A stretch of 64,000 nucleotides of DNA from Nematostella vectensis (lineage: Eukaryota; Cnidaria; Anthozoa; Actiniaria; Edwardsiidae): positions 3,845,501-3,909,500 of the forward strand of contig NC_064036.1 in assembly GCF_932526225.1 (NCBI RefSeq), read 5' to 3'. The position numbers were made by a program, and so were the translations under genes. Below the pieces are notes generated by a model. It was not told the origin of the DNA. It did not search any database and saw only the letters and a list, made by a program, of their open reading frames with translations. Below, one piece after another: positions 13,701 through 23,756 of the stretch (position 1 is the first letter of the stretch; the number at the start of each line of letters is the position of its first letter).

Positions 13701-16700
13701 ATTAACACCCTCACAGTTGGTGACAGGAAATTGTTCAACAGAAGGGGCCCAAATGCTGAAAATACCACCCTCTTAGGGGCGTGGAACCAATTTTGGTATT
13801 GACCAAAGTCGTTTCAAATTTAATGCACTTTCCCATATTCAGGTCCCACTGGCCCTGAATAAAAGCAATTATGTTGTATCGGTTGCGGCACAAGTTTATT
13901 CCTTTTTAATACCATGAAGTGTAGGCTGAGCATTGCATGAACTAATAACTATTCTTTTTCTCAAGATTTCCCAAACTGTTTGACGCACTGGCTACCTTAC
14001 AGCAGAGCGACCAGGTCTATGAAGCCGACATGCTGGACCATGGCATTGAGTATGTTATGTTTTATCACATGTTGAACACTCGAATGGGAGCCCTGGTGGC
14101 GCAGCTGACACAGTGTTGCTCTGTAGCCCATCACTACTGGGTTCCAGGTTCGATTTCCAGTCCTAACATTGAGTTAATAGTTTTTCTTTGCTTCAAGGGT
14201 TTTTCCCAGGGTTCTCCGGTTTTCCTCCTTAAAAAGCAACAACAACAATTTCGATCTAAGCTGTGTTTTGTGGCGGCTGTCTGAGACGCCTTTCTATACC
14301 TTTGACATTTGTATTCCAAATATGTTTTCATAGAGGGCAGTTTTAATAATATATCTTATATACAATATATACCAAACATCGACAGCGGTCTCAAGGAAAA
14401 TTGGGAATTTTTTTATTTAAACAATCCATGACTGTGACATGAGTTACTCAAATTGTTTTCCCACTTCTTTGGTGTTTGGGAGTTTGTGTTTTTTCCAGTG
14501 GAGGCGACCATGTCAGGGAAGCGTGGTTAGATAGTTTGTGCGGGCAGGCTGGCAGGGCAGGCGAAACCACAGGGCTCCCGCGCGATTACAAAAAAAACTC
14601 ATTCGCATAGTTATATATTATTTCTCTATACCTGTAGGGCTCCGCTATTAATAGTGATAGGCTCCCGAAAGTATTCCCTTCCTTCTGATATTATACCACA
14701 TTATATACCTATTGTTCTTTTTATGCAATCATTTGATGGTCCAGTGTCAAACCAGTCGACATCAAAGAGTCTTGGCGATCACTGTACCCTCATTGTTTTG
14801 CTTCTTTTTATTTAATCGTGAACAAAATGTTTAAGAGATTATTTTAAAATCTAAGAATAACGGGGGTCCTTTAAGAAATGTTCGCTTCACTTCAGCTTAT
14901 CCGTACTGACGGATGTGCAGAACTGGCTAAAAAGTCTACCGCTGCAAAAGCAGACCGTGGTCACGTGTGGTAGTGACGCACTGGACGATCCCGTCCTGGA
15001 GGCGATAGAGGAGGCCGTTAAGAAGGTCAAGGTGAGCTATTTGGAGGCGATAGAGGGAGCCGTCAGGAAGGTCAAGGTGAGGTAGAGGGATAGAGGAAGC
15101 CGTCAGGAAGGTCAAGAAGTGAGAGAAAGCCTTCAGGAAAGTCAAGGAGAGGTAGAGGGATAGAGGAAGCCGTCAGGAAAGTCAAGGTGAGGTAGAGGGA
15201 TAGAGGAAGCCGTCAGGAAGGTCAAGGTGTGGAAGAGGGATAGAGGAAGCCGTCAGAAAGGTCAAGGTGAGATAGAGAGATAGAGGGTGCCGTCAGGAAG
15301 GTCAAGGTGAGGTAGAGGGATAGAGAAAGCCGTCAGGAAAGTCAAGGTTAGGTAGAGGGATAGAGGAAGCCTTCAGGAAGGTCAAGGTGAGGTAGAGGGA
15401 TAGAGGAAGCCGTCAGGAAGGTCAAGGTGAGGTAGAGGGTGCTGTCAGGAAGGTCAAGAAGAGAGAGAAAGCCGTCAGGAAAGTCAAGGAGAAGGAGAGG
15501 GATAGAGTAAGCCATCAGGAAGGTCAAGAAAAGAGATAAAGTCGTCAGGAAGGTCAAGGTGAGGTAGAGGGATAGAGGGTGCTGTCAGGAAGGTCAAGAA
15601 GAGAGAGAAAGCTGTCAGGAAAGTCAAGGAGAAGGAGAGGGATAGAGTAAGCCGTCAGGAAGGTCAAGAAAAGAGATGAAGCCGTCAGGAAGGTCAAGGT
15701 GAGGTAGAGGGATAGTGGAAGCCGTCAGGAAGGTCAAGGTGAGGTAGAGGGTGCTGTCAGGAAGGTCAAGAAGAGAGAGAAAGCCGTCAGGAAAGTCAAG
15801 GAGAAGGAGAGGGATAGAGTAAGCCATCAGGAAGGTCAAGAAAAGAGATAAAGTCGTCAGGAAGGTCAAGGTGAGGTAGAGGGATAGAGGAAGCCGTCAG
15901 GAAGGTCAAGGTGAGGTAGAGGGTGCTGTCAGGAAGGTCAAGAAGAGAGAGAAAGCCGTCAGGAAAGTCAAGGAGAAGGAGAGGGATAGAGTAAGCCATC
16001 AGGAAGGTCAAGAAAAGAGATAAAGTCGTCAGGAAGGTCAAGGTGAGGTAGAGGGATAGAAGAAGCCGTGAAGAAGGTCAAGGTGAGGTAGAGGGATAGA
16101 GGAAGCCGTCAGGAAGGTCAAGGTCAGGTAGAGGGTGCCGTCAGGAAGGTGAAGGTGAGGTAGAGGGATAGAGGAAGCCGTTAGGAAAGTCAAGGTGAGG
16201 TAGAGGAATAGAGGAAGCTGTCAGGAAGGTCAAGGTGAGGTAGAGGGATAGAGGGAGCCGTCAGGAAGGTCAAGGTGAGGTAGAGGGATAGAGAAAGCTG
16301 TCAGGAAGGTCAAGGTGAGCTAGTCTTAAGTAAGCCGTCAGGAAGGTCAAGGTGAGGAAGCCGTCAAGAAAAGTGCACAAGCCATGTTTATATCCCTCAT
16401 CCCCTTAATTAAATTGGGGCTCAGTTGTAAGGCCGTAGCAATTTAGAAAATAAATCATAATGATAAAATTATCACAGCATTTTTTCACTCCTAAAAACGG
16501 CCAACTAATGGGAGTTAGGATGGCAATAATAAAAGTAAGTAAAACCAATATAAGTACAAATTCTGCAAACTCTAAAAACAGAAAGAAGAACTGACCTGTG
16601 ATATCAGACCAATCGAAGAACACGTTGTTGACTTGATAACTTATTTTTAGACTTCTCTTCCTCCCAAGATAGTCAAAGTCCGCGTCCGCCCATATCTTCT

Positions 16701-19700
16701 ATTCAGGGTAAGATAAAGTAACCTTTGATAACCATTCTAAAGCTAAAACTGATTCTTCTGAATGCATCTTTGGTCCAGATCGAAATCCCTATGCAAGTAT
16801 TTGCAATATATTTCAACCATAGATTGACCAATACCTGTGCATTCATTTTATATATTATTTTGATTTCCCAGCCCTCAGATTTCTTGGGAAACACTCTTCC
16901 AGATAGTGATACCGAGATCCAATTGTTTGATCGAGTCGTCAACGTCAAGCTGAACTCAGCGGTTCCATTTGGGCTACGGGGAACTGTTGTTGGCTTCCAC
17001 ATAGGTACATTAAGCTTACATTCAGTAAACGGTTTGTTATGGTCAGAAAAAATATAGGCGTCACTTTGAAGGTGTGCACAGCTAGAAGTGGCTGAAGTCG
17101 CGTCAGTGATTAGAGAAATTCCGTGTGAACAATCCAGGATACAGATTTTTATCAACACCCTTCGTTTTATGCAAAGTCTTCAAAGACAGCCATTCAGACT
17201 GCTATTTAATGCACCCACCTGAGTTTCAATGCATCCATTTCCTTCGGCTAATTCAAGTGAGCAACTGAAATACTTTGATTAAGTCATCTTCAATAAAGTA
17301 TCAGACTTTATTTGCGGTTAATTATTTTGATGTTTTCAAATAGTCCGTTGTATTTTCAAATTTAAATACTATCAAAGGAGTTGCTGGTCGGTATAAGTAA
17401 AACTGGATCTCCTAAAGAATTTATTCTACCCCAAGGTGAAGATGATGATGAACTGGTTGAAGTCTTATTCGACGAACATTTCATTGGCGCTCAGTCAATC
17501 AGGTAAGTCTTCCTAAAGGCTGCACTGTAAAGGCCAGGTACGACGCCATTTTACTCTCCCGCACAAAAGTCACGCAAAACATCCATTCCCATCGGCTAAT
17601 TTCAAATCAGTAACTTATAATAATAATATAAATATAATAATTATTATTGTTAATAAAGTTCCAGACTTTAATTATTAAGAATAGACCCTTGTACTGAATA
17701 GACTTTTGTAATTTCAAATGTACAAAATAACAAGAGAGTGGTTGGTCGGTATTTTTAAGCTCCATTCGACGAGCAAGCCTTTCGTTGTGCCGTTTCGCAT
17801 ACGGCATGCGTATAATCTCTCCTTTGTCGTAAAGGCGAACCACGAATGGAGTGTACCTGGCGCACCCATCCAGCCTTATAGATCTTACATTTGGCGAGAG
17901 GCAAGAGATGCGGAAGAGAGGGGAGACTGCTATCCCGCCGCGACCCCTCAAACAATCCTTCGCCACTGCTCTAGCTGGGGAAAATGGGCGCAGAGGGGCG
18001 GGTTCAAATAGAAGTCCGCACAGGGGGAGAGAACGCCAAGATGGTTCTCCTCGTCCAAGTGGACACGACAAACATGGTGTTGGCCCGGACAGCAAACGTG
18101 ATTCCCCGGGTAATGCAACTGAGGCAGACTAGTTCTTACACTACAAAAAGCGGCTTCGAGTTTAGTATTCCTGTTATGATTATCAGAGGATACGACTCAA
18201 AATATTTAAATATTTTAAACATTAAAAAAATGCCTCTCAAGAGAACTCATAAAGTATAAAGCAACTTTATCAAAGGAAATATTATTTATTTTCAATTCAT
18301 TAAACCTTGTCACCGTAAGGTGGTATGGTGAATAAGAATAAATTTGCCAAAATCTCTTCGTCTGAAACGCGTAGTTTGGTATATGGCAATATGGATAGAA
18401 TGTTGAAAGCCTGCAACTTCATTTACTAAAAATATTTTTTTCATTATGCCAAAGCCCCAGAAGGAATTCGCATTATGTCCAAGAAAACACAGAACGGCCG
18501 TATCGCAGACAGGCCCGAGAAGCAGGCTACGGAGCAAAGCGCTAGCCGAGACAGTCCTGGACGACCAGCCCAACAGAACAATACAAAGCGTGACACACCA
18601 GGGAAGGAGGATACAAGGTGAGACACGGCAACACTCATCAATTGTCTCATTCAACATTGGGCACATAGGTACAGTGTCTCGGTTTGATACAAGTTGCTTT
18701 CTTGGAATCACATCTGGCTCATGTATGGGCACCTCACCTTTGCTCAAATTCAAGAGCCGTCTCGACTAACTTTTCATATACTCTATTAGCTGGTTTTTGA
18801 GTTTCCATTCCCGGTCGAGACATTGGGAGTATCTTTCCCTTCCCTAAGTTTGACGTTTTCAACTAAAAGTTTGTATTCCTCAGTTCCAAGAGATGGGTTG
18901 AGAACGGGGTTGATATAAGTGCTAAATATATACCTCCTCTTTTTTTATCTTTGCGCTTTACACAATTTTTCTAGGAATGCAAAGCAAGAAGTACCTCCAA
19001 GATTTGCTAAGGTTTGTGATATTTTCCCTATACAACTTCATTTAAGTCCATAATTCGTATATCCAGTCTTTTTTGAATTTCTTTATTGTGTCTTCCCAAT
19101 AAAGATGTATAGCGTGTTTGCAAGCGGTAGATTGTGTTATCGCGAAGAACTTAATCAACGGCTAATAGGCCACCATGTTGAATTCGGGTTACACAAGGTA
19201 CTGCCCCCTACCCCTTACTTTCCAATTCGCCTTCTTTCAGATCAGTACTTGTACTATTCTTCACAAAGCTGAAGGTCGTGTCATCAACATTTCGTGACTG
19301 CTAATTACGACCTGTACTTGTCCATAGAGTGCCGACAATTCTAGTGAATTCGCCAATATGTGGCATGCTAATTACGACCTGTACTTGTCCATAGAGTGCC
19401 GACAATTCTAGTGAATTCGCCAATTTGTGGCATGCTAATTACGACCTGTACTTGTCCATAGAGTGCCGACAATTCCAATGAATTTGCCAATATGTGGCAG
19501 GAACTCAAATCCAAAGAAAACAGCCCTCCTGAAAAGACCAACGTCTCGACCAATCAGGAGAGCGCTTGTGCGCAACCACAGAGCGTAGAGTCAGAGCACC
19601 CTGAGACCCCCTCTGATGCAGCAAAGGTTAGCAAGCAATGTTTATCAAATAGTTTTATTCACCTGGCAAATGTTAACGGCAAACTGACCAATTCAAAAAC

Positions 19701-22700
19701 ATCTTGCATGTTTTCCGTTTTGAAAAGCAAATTTTTTTTGCATATAACTCCTTTTTGGTAATGATAAAAAGAAAATAATTCGCATCGTTGCTTGTTCGCC
19801 TTGGTGGGCCCATACAAAGACCCTCTTTCAGAATCTTGCTTTGTCGTCTTACAATCCTTTGTATTAATTCCAATGTACGCTCTTACTCTTTACTCATCAT
19901 TTACATAGAACATACATTAAATATGATTTTCCTTGTCCTTCCAAGCTCCTTCTATCTGGAATGACTATCTCTTAGAATTTCCCTAAAACACTACAATTAA
20001 AAGCAAAACTCAAATCAATACTCTACTGATTAGTCTTTTCAACTCCTCTATTCAACTTCTGGAATTCTGCTGAAGGCACCAGACCTCCATCGCAAGACAG
20101 TTTAGTTAAATTTAATTTGGATCTTCTTGTGGATCTATAATATATAATTTAGTTTACAAATAAAATTTATTGATTGATTTCATAGGAAAGCTCTCAAGCC
20201 CTATGTGATCTACTGCAAATTGGCCGTAAACAAGACAGCAAGGAAGCGGCCAAGCCGCCGGACAGTACCCCAGGGGAGGATGCCGCACAGAAGGAGCCAG
20301 CTATGCGTGCCGTGTCCCTTGACGAGCTCTTCGGCTCACAAAGTATGTCACCCACTATGCTCTGACTCGCAATACACCTATTTCAAATAAGGTTGCACTT
20401 GGCGAACCTCTATATCATAACCCGCAATGCTTTATGGGTATCAAGTTAATAAGCGGAAATAAAATACAAATCCAGGTTCCAAAAGCTGTAGAATTCTTTT
20501 TTATATTCTCATTAACATTTACATAGCTTTCAGATAGAAGGATTCAGTCGTTTATATGCTACCCATGAACCACTGCGGGTTGCGACACATGGATTCTCGA
20601 GTGCAACCTTATTTGAAATAGATGTATGTTGTTTTAAAATGCGCGAAGGTCAATCAATTTTTGAAAGGCCGAGGTTGACTGACGTCGAGCAGCGTGCAAA
20701 CCGATCCAGTGCTCCTCGTCCCTATTGCACCAGAGAATTCCCATTCCTCGAGCAGCGTGCAAGTCGATGCATTGCTCCTCCTCCCTCTTGCGCCACATGG
20801 TTCCCAACATTAATACACCAAGAAGCATTTTCAAGTAACCCTCAATGACAGTCTGTTAGCAAGCTAATTCTTGGTGTATTTATTTTTATGGTACTTCTTT
20901 TAGAAACCGGGGTAAAAGCAGCGCCTAAGCCTGCACCTGGAAATGAAAGGTAAAGTGTGACGCTGTTTTACCCGTTTTTTTTGGGGGGGGCGGAGGGTAC
21001 ACAAAAACCATGCATACATCACAGACCATTAACAGTTTCGTATCTGAATGTATTCTTCAAAATAAGGGCTCTTAAAACTTTGCGATATAGTGGAAATAAT
21101 TTCGCTTTGTTTGAAGTTCTGCGTTATTTTAATTACTCATTGCTCTCACTTTCAAATTCACAAATTCTGGAAACCTTTTGTCTGCTATGCTATTGTGCAT
21201 TGTAAGTACCATACCTATTCATTTTTTTTAAATTATTTTCCATGCCTTTCCATTTACTAGTATGTTCCATATCTTTTCATTTACTATGATTATATCAGCA
21301 GTGTTTTGCCTGCGCAAGCCCTTCTGCAGTGGTGCCATTCTATCGGTCTTCCTCCTCCTGCGTTTTATTACATTCAAACTGATAAGGTGGGTCAAAAATC
21401 AGGCAGCTTTTTTTCTGCAAATGACTTCCGTCATTCAAAAATCTTGAAGCGTATTCATAGAACAGCACTGAAATGGCTTTTAAATACAAAAATAAAAAAG
21501 CATTAAATATATTTTCTTAGTTTGAATGACGCTGACCAGAAAGCGGCTAAGTTAGAATTTGTTGACGAGAGCTTGCAAAATATTGGAAATTGCAGAAACA
21601 TTCTTTGAACAGAGTTTTAAGTACAATGGGAACTAGCTTGTCTTTCATTACAAGCATGGCTCACCATGCCCAGGCTTAAAGGGTCAGGCACCATTTTGTC
21701 ATCCTAGCAAAATATCAAGGGCGGGAAAGCAACCATTTCCATCAGAAAGCTTTTATGATACTTTCGATCAAGATTGGTAAATATCAATGAACTTCTGTAT
21801 TTAGATGATTATAAAACTTTGTTTTGGGATTGTTATTGCAAATTGTCTTCAAATGCGGACTGACAAGGGCACCAGTACTACCTTAGGCATGCTGGACTAC
21901 CTTAAAGCAAGACTAACACTTCCAATGCCTTCCCTCTGTTAGGGTTTATCAGCTACAGTAGAACTCGCAAATGGGTTTAAATGTCAAGGTACCCCCTGCA
22001 AGGACCGCATGGAGGCTACACAGAGTGCAGCTGCTCAAGCACTTTCACAGATGGTGAGATATTCTTCTTACTATTAAATCGTGTTTCTCTTTTGAAGGTT
22101 AGGGGAATTTGGTGCGAGATTACTTAGCTGAATTTGTATTTATTTGGTTTTTCAGCGCCGGATGATGTCCCAATTTGTACCACATCAACAGCTTCCATTT
22201 CCCCAACGGGCGGGTGTGTTTTTCCCACCCTCTGGACAAATGCCCTTTATGCAAATCATGCCTCATCACGCATTCCCCACCTACCCCGTGCACCCCATGG
22301 CAAGGCGTCCACAGCTTGGGCACCCTCTACATCCACAGCATCACCAGTTCCCTCGAATGCCTCCCCTGCACGCGCCGTCCATGAGGCCAGCGGGACACAA
22401 AGTGATGCATGCTGATCACGTGACAAAGACCCCTGACAAGGATGCGAGAAGAACCGTCCCTTCTAGTCCGGCTACTAGCCCTTTTGTCCCACTTCAAGTA
22501 AGTGCTTCTAACATCACCTTTATCCTCACATTTTGCATCACCTTCCTTCTTCTCTCTCTCCTTCCCCGACCCCTCCCCCCGTTTTTCATTTCTGCTCAAA
22601 ATCCAAAATGGCGGCCACGAGTCGCTCGAGGCCGGTTTTTCGCTATAAAAACACCAGGTACACGCCATTGCAGGCTACTTACACCTCACATCACCTCAAT

Positions 22701-23756
22701 ACTAACACCTCACATCACCTTATTACTATCACCTCAAATCACCTTACTACTAACACCTTACATCACCTTATTACTAACACCCTACATCACCTTACTACTA
22801 ACACCTCACATCACCTTACTACTAACACCTTACATCACCTAACTACTAACACCTTACATCACCTTATTACTAACACCTCACATACATCACCTTACTACTA
22901 ACACCTAACATCACCTTACTACTAATACCTTACATCACCTTATTACTAACACCTCACATCACCTTACTACTAACACCTCACATCACCTTACTACTAACAC
23001 CTCACATCACCTTACTACTAACACCTTACATCACCTAACTACTAACACCTCACATCACCTTATTACTAACACATCACAATAAGTGACCGAAGATGAGGTA
23101 ATTGATAAGGCCCTTTTCAATAACAATTACTAGAGCAGATGTTTAATTTTGTGTAGTGTTTGCTTCAAAGAATCCGGCGCTTTTCAATTGGCTTCTTGTC
23201 AGTATAGATACGGATCCATTTATTTGGAAATAAACACTTCTAATAGACACAAACTGCACAAACTTTGTAGGTCACAAGAAGAAATGTAGCTCCCAAAAGC
23301 GCGCCCTCGCCAACAAATACTCTAAGTGAGACCTCCCGAGAGGCGGAGTCTACGCCGCAAAAGACTATTCATGAAATGCTGCAAGAAGCGAGCGCACGCT
23401 CAGTGCAACCGGAAACGCAGCAGGCGAAACCTTCAGCAAGTGCTACCGTCTCCAAACCTGTCTTCGAGATTGAAAGGGAGCGACAGGTCTCTAGTGAATC
23501 AAACCGTGTAAATAGTAGCAAAGATCTGGCGGATAAGAGGGAAAATGTAGCGGAATGTAAGGAAGGTCTGGCGGGTAATAGGAAAGATCCAGCGGATAAT
23601 AATGAAGGTCTAGCGGATAAATGCTCTAAGCCGTCGACATCTCAAAATGACTCTGAGGCAGGCAGCCCAAGCCAGTCTAAGCCTGCACGAAGGCAACAGA
23701 GCGCGGGTCGCAGCAAGCCTCTGATGGCGCCAAGTTTCTTCCAGAAGAAAACTTAA
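38..23756 (+). CDS. XRN1: XRN1, 5'-3' exoribonuclease 1 (40 exons; 5' end outside window)
   Basis: Processive exonuclease that degrades decapped, 5'-monophosphate mRNA in the cytoplasm. I joined 40 exons by homology to animal XRN1 and by splice sites; phases agree throughout and total 5,079 nt (1,692 residues plus stop). About 70 N-terminal codons lie upstream. Exons: 38-138, 804-901, 1148-1257, 5803-5913, 6124-6203, 6484-6571, 6797-6910, 7110-7232, 7311-7424, 7540-7778, 7970-8059, 8207-8363, 8803-8922, 9179-9348, 10173-10228, 10296-10366, 10650-10739, 11032-11135, 11499-11591, 11694-11768, 11852-11939, 12496-12705, 13042-13157, 13243-13312, 13503-13585, 13966-14049, 14896-15031, 16651-16707, 16872-17004, 17436-17502, 17835-18109, 18455-18617, 18975-19011, 19501-19626, 20186-20342, 20904-20949, 21299-21386, 21943-22053, 22156-22497, 23271-23756. 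Exons 30-36 are poorly conserved and rest mainly on phase and splice sites. A full length near 1,760 residues is typical for the family (human 1,706). Confidence 0.96.
1258..1500 (+). repeat. Tandem array derived from the XRN1 exon 3 / intron 3 junction
   Basis: The array starts at the true exon 3 donor (1258). The junction CAACAG|GTAAACC plus ~30 bp of intron is repeated with 38-43 bp spacing; equivalent junctions lie at 1258, 1296, 1334, 1374, 1415 and 1458. Junctions 1296, 1334 and 1458 keep CAG|GT. The 1374 copy reads CAGGG and the 1415 copy has lost a G, so both have lost the GT. Reading through the first copy meets an in-frame TAG within four codons, so use of the decoys would truncate XRN1. 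Confidence 0.85.
1576..1846 (-). repeat. 3' LTR of the Ty3-type element
   Basis: 271 bp, essentially identical to 5460-5730. In element sense its U3 begins with a ~79-bp segment that is a second copy of the region straddling the end of the ORF, the polypurine tract and the original LTR start. Confidence 0.93.
1859..5431 (-). CDS. Ty3-type Gag-Pol polyprotein, single 1,190-residue ORF
   Basis: Domains in order: a Gag-like region; two zinc knuckles of form C-x2-C-x4-H-x4-C ([14 protein letters not shown] and [14 protein letters not shown], residues ~213-247); aspartic protease ([15 protein letters not shown]); reverse transcriptase ([24 protein letters not shown], then YLDN); RNase H ([29 protein letters not shown]); and integrase with an HHCC finger ([10 protein letters not shown] to KCPVCCEC) and a D-D-E core ([27 protein letters not shown]). 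Gag and Pol share one frame without a frameshift or stop. The RT box reads YLDN instead of YxDD; this may be a lineage trait. The start ATG at 5431 lies just inside the 5' LTR. No frame-breaking change was found, so the copy may be competent. Confidence 0.94.
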   Translation of the reverse strand: MDKVLRPERLETDPNSSTAQKEWLHWKRTFENFVQVLPQTGLDKLTVLTNFVPPTLFQHIEDCTEYDAAIEALQALYVRPRNEIFARHLLATRRQQPSESLDEYLQALKTLSKDCDFKSVTAAQYSEESIRDAFITGLQSNTIRQRLLENKTLDLKTMFDQARALESAMRSSESYGAPQIPINAALPCNSTSLSAEQPDESTIATMKPDKATCFFCGNKKHPRPKCPALEAICNKCQKKGHFAKVCKGKAVPKERVSAATWSPILATLTANPPESLSKSCGVVNIQGLQVKALFDSGSSGSYIHPSLVEQASLTVQPSSSTVSMATSSTGAIKVSGTCTVDLTYQGRRYEGLKFSVLPGLCADLILGVDFQSKHESVIFQYKGSEPPLSVCSFSTLNVDPPEPFANLTADCHPIATKSRRYSQEDSTFIDEEVKRLLNEGIIEPSRSPWRAQVVVTKDENHKKRLVIDYSQTINRFTLLDAFPLPRITDLVNQIAQYKVFSTIDLRSAYHQIPLKDEDKPYTAFEARGNLYQFSRLPFGVTNGVACFQREMTKFVEENNLKAVFPYLDNITICGKDQEEHDSNLQSFLEAAKRKNICYNNDKSIFSTRRLPILGYVVEEGNISPDPERLRPLRELPVPSDSKSLNRCLGLFSYYSQWIPAYSDRIKPITSCKVFPLPEPAVAAFESIKKTVEEAFVSAIDESIPFEVETDASEVALAATLSQNGRPVAFFSRALQGSELKHASVEKEAQAIVEAVRHWRHFLTGRHFTLKTDQKSVSYMFDQCHKGKIKNDKIMRWKIELSCYSFDIIYRPGKENIPPDTLSRATCATLSEDPLYQLHESLCHPGVTRLNHFVRTKNLPYSLEEIKSMTSKCPVCCECKPQFHQPPKVPLIKATKPFERINIDFKGPLPSNNGNKFFLNVVDEYSRFPFVFPCPDVSTPTVIKCLTSLFTMFGMPAYVHSDRGSSLISQELRDFLNEKGVATSRTTAYNPEGNGQVERYNGVVWKAISASLKSKNLPVKRWQEVLPDVLHSIRSLLCTATNETPHERFFGFPRRSSSGSSIPTWMSEPGPVLLKRHVRASKTDPLVDEVELLQANPHYAHVRYPDGRETTVSTKHLAPKGEVPTMYPLPQVKPTVPGEHHPATGSSPPSSEIEVEIGVGEEVPQVSTGLDGQPPLRRSERTRRPVDRLNL
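5460..5730 (-). repeat. 5' LTR of the Ty3-type element
   Basis: 271 bp with TG...CA ends; partner of 1576-1846. The target-site duplication CTAAC follows at 5731-5735. Confidence 0.93.
5927..6093. repeat. Degenerate pyrimidine tetranucleotide tract in XRN1 intron 4
   Basis: The region is an imperfect run of CTGT, CATC and CTAT words on the plus strand filling most of intron 4. It opens frames on both strands, but these have simple-sequence composition only. Confidence 0.8.
9302..10135 (+). repeat. Minisatellite derived from the XRN1 exon 14 / intron 14 junction
   Basis: Exon 14 ends ...CCATGCTAG at 9348. The sequence from the final exon codons (GTGTTCCCAGATATATCACG) through the donor is repeated across intron 14. 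Units of about 50-57 bp that keep CATGCTAG|GTTAGTGACC or close variants flank a central block (about 9650-9895) of a shorter ~29-30-bp derivative lacking the donor. The array nearly fills the 824-bp intron up to exon 15 at 10173. The frames seen on both strands are repeat artefacts. Readthrough past 9348 meets TGA in the second codon. Confidence 0.9.
11032..17502 (+). CDS. XRN1: XRN1 exons 18-30: PAZ/KOW/winged-helix/SH3-like region
   Basis: These exons align in order with the part of animal XRN1 that holds the PAZ/Tudor, KOW, winged-helix and SH3-like modules supporting the nuclease core and RNA path. Recognisable stretches are [19 protein letters not shown] (exon 18), [19 protein letters not shown] (exon 22), [14 protein letters not shown] (exon 24) and the SH3-like stretch [20 protein letters not shown] (exon 29). 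Exon 30 must start at 17436; an earlier AG near 17391 gives an in-frame stop. Exon 27 ends at 15031 and its 3' tail plus donor is the seed of the large minisatellite that fills intron 27. Confidence 0.92.
12823..12955. repeat. (GAT)n / (ATT)n microsatellite in XRN1 intron 22
   Basis: This is a trinucleotide tract (gatgat..., then attatt...) between exons 22 and 23. The His- and Ile-rich frames on the minus strand are translations of this repeat. Confidence 0.9.
14084..14270 (+). mobile_element. tRNA-derived SINE in XRN1 intron 26
   Basis: It starts with a tRNA-like head (GGGAGCCCTGGTGGCGCAGC), has an A-box-like block (TGGTGGCGCAGCTG) and a B box (GGTTCGATTTC). The body motif CAGGGTTCTCCGGTTTTCCT is of the type shared by conserved-domain SINEs of cnidarians and other animals. 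The tail is rich in CAA repeats (near 14238). The region is too diverged and too long to be a functional tRNA gene. Confidence 0.75.
14515..14680. repeat. Interspersed repeat in XRN1 intron 26, second copy at 44620-44785
   Basis: The two loci share ordered blocks: an 'accacaggg' word, a 'cgcgcgat' word, 'cgcatag' followed by 'atttctatacct', and 'gctccgct'. This marks a dispersed repeat family of ~150 bp. I could not classify it and saw no clear terminal inverted repeats. Confidence 0.5.
15032..16370 (+). repeat. Large minisatellite derived from the XRN1 exon 27 / intron 27 junction
   Basis: The last ~35 bp of exon 27 (GAGGCGATAGAGGAGGCCGT and following) plus its donor AAG|GTGAG is repeated over 1.3 kb. 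The basic unit is 40 bp. Part of the array is organised as a higher-order unit of ~172 bp (frames recur at 15869 and 16041). About eighteen copies keep CAAGGTGAG, a strong 5' splice site. The first extra copy keeps an open frame: using the donor at 15077 would add 15 residues ([15 protein letters not shown]). The next copy meets TAG. Confidence 0.92.
17835..23756 (+). CDS. XRN1: XRN1 exons 31-40: low-complexity C-terminal tail
   Basis: The tail is rich in Ser, Pro, Lys and Glu, as in other animals, where it binds decapping factors. Exon 31 still aligns ([18 protein letters not shown] against the human SH3-like end). Exons 37-38 match a conserved patch ([20 protein letters not shown], then [20 protein letters not shown]) that resembles a double-stranded-RNA-binding fold in XRN1 proteins. 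Exon 39 is Pro/His/Met-rich and ends PFVPLQ, matching the human FIPLQ motif. Terminal exon 40 contains a short degenerate repeat ([20 protein letters not shown] and following) and stops at 23754-23756. Exons 31-36 are assigned with less certainty than the rest, although their phases fit exactly. Confidence 0.82.
19299..19499 (+). repeat. Triplicated 67-bp repeat abutting the XRN1 exon 34 acceptor
   Basis: There are three head-to-tail copies of exactly 67 bp, starting at 19299, 19366 and 19433. Each starts TGCTAATTACGACC and ends ATATGTGGCA or a close variant; after the last copy comes G and exon 34 at 19501. TGCTAATTAC resembles a branch-point sequence, so the intron end carries three candidates. 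Confidence 0.85.
22660..23085. repeat. 24-bp minisatellite in XRN1 intron 39
   Basis: Roughly fifteen copies of a 24-bp unit of type CACCTTACTACTAACACCTC occur between exon 39 and exon 40. The unit is not taken from the neighbouring exon, unlike the arrays in introns 3, 14 and 27. Open frames across it (Thr/Leu/His-rich) are artefacts. Confidence 0.88.

Noticed and set aside
14084-14160. A functional tRNA gene
   Set aside because: A- and B-box-like words are present, but the sequence cannot fold as a cloverleaf and continues into a SINE body.
14936-16041. Minus-strand Leu/Phe/Asp-rich frames of 69-81 codons
   Set aside because: Repeat translations of the exon 27-derived array, antisense to XRN1.
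17391-17435. Earlier start for XRN1 exon 30
   Set aside because: It brings an in-frame stop (TAA) eight codons in; the acceptor at 17435 restores homology ([13 protein letters not shown]).
22533-22901. Thr/His/Leu-rich frames after XRN1 exon 39
   Set aside because: They run through the donor into a 24-bp minisatellite; the conserved PFVPLQ|VT junction shows that the exon ends at 22497.
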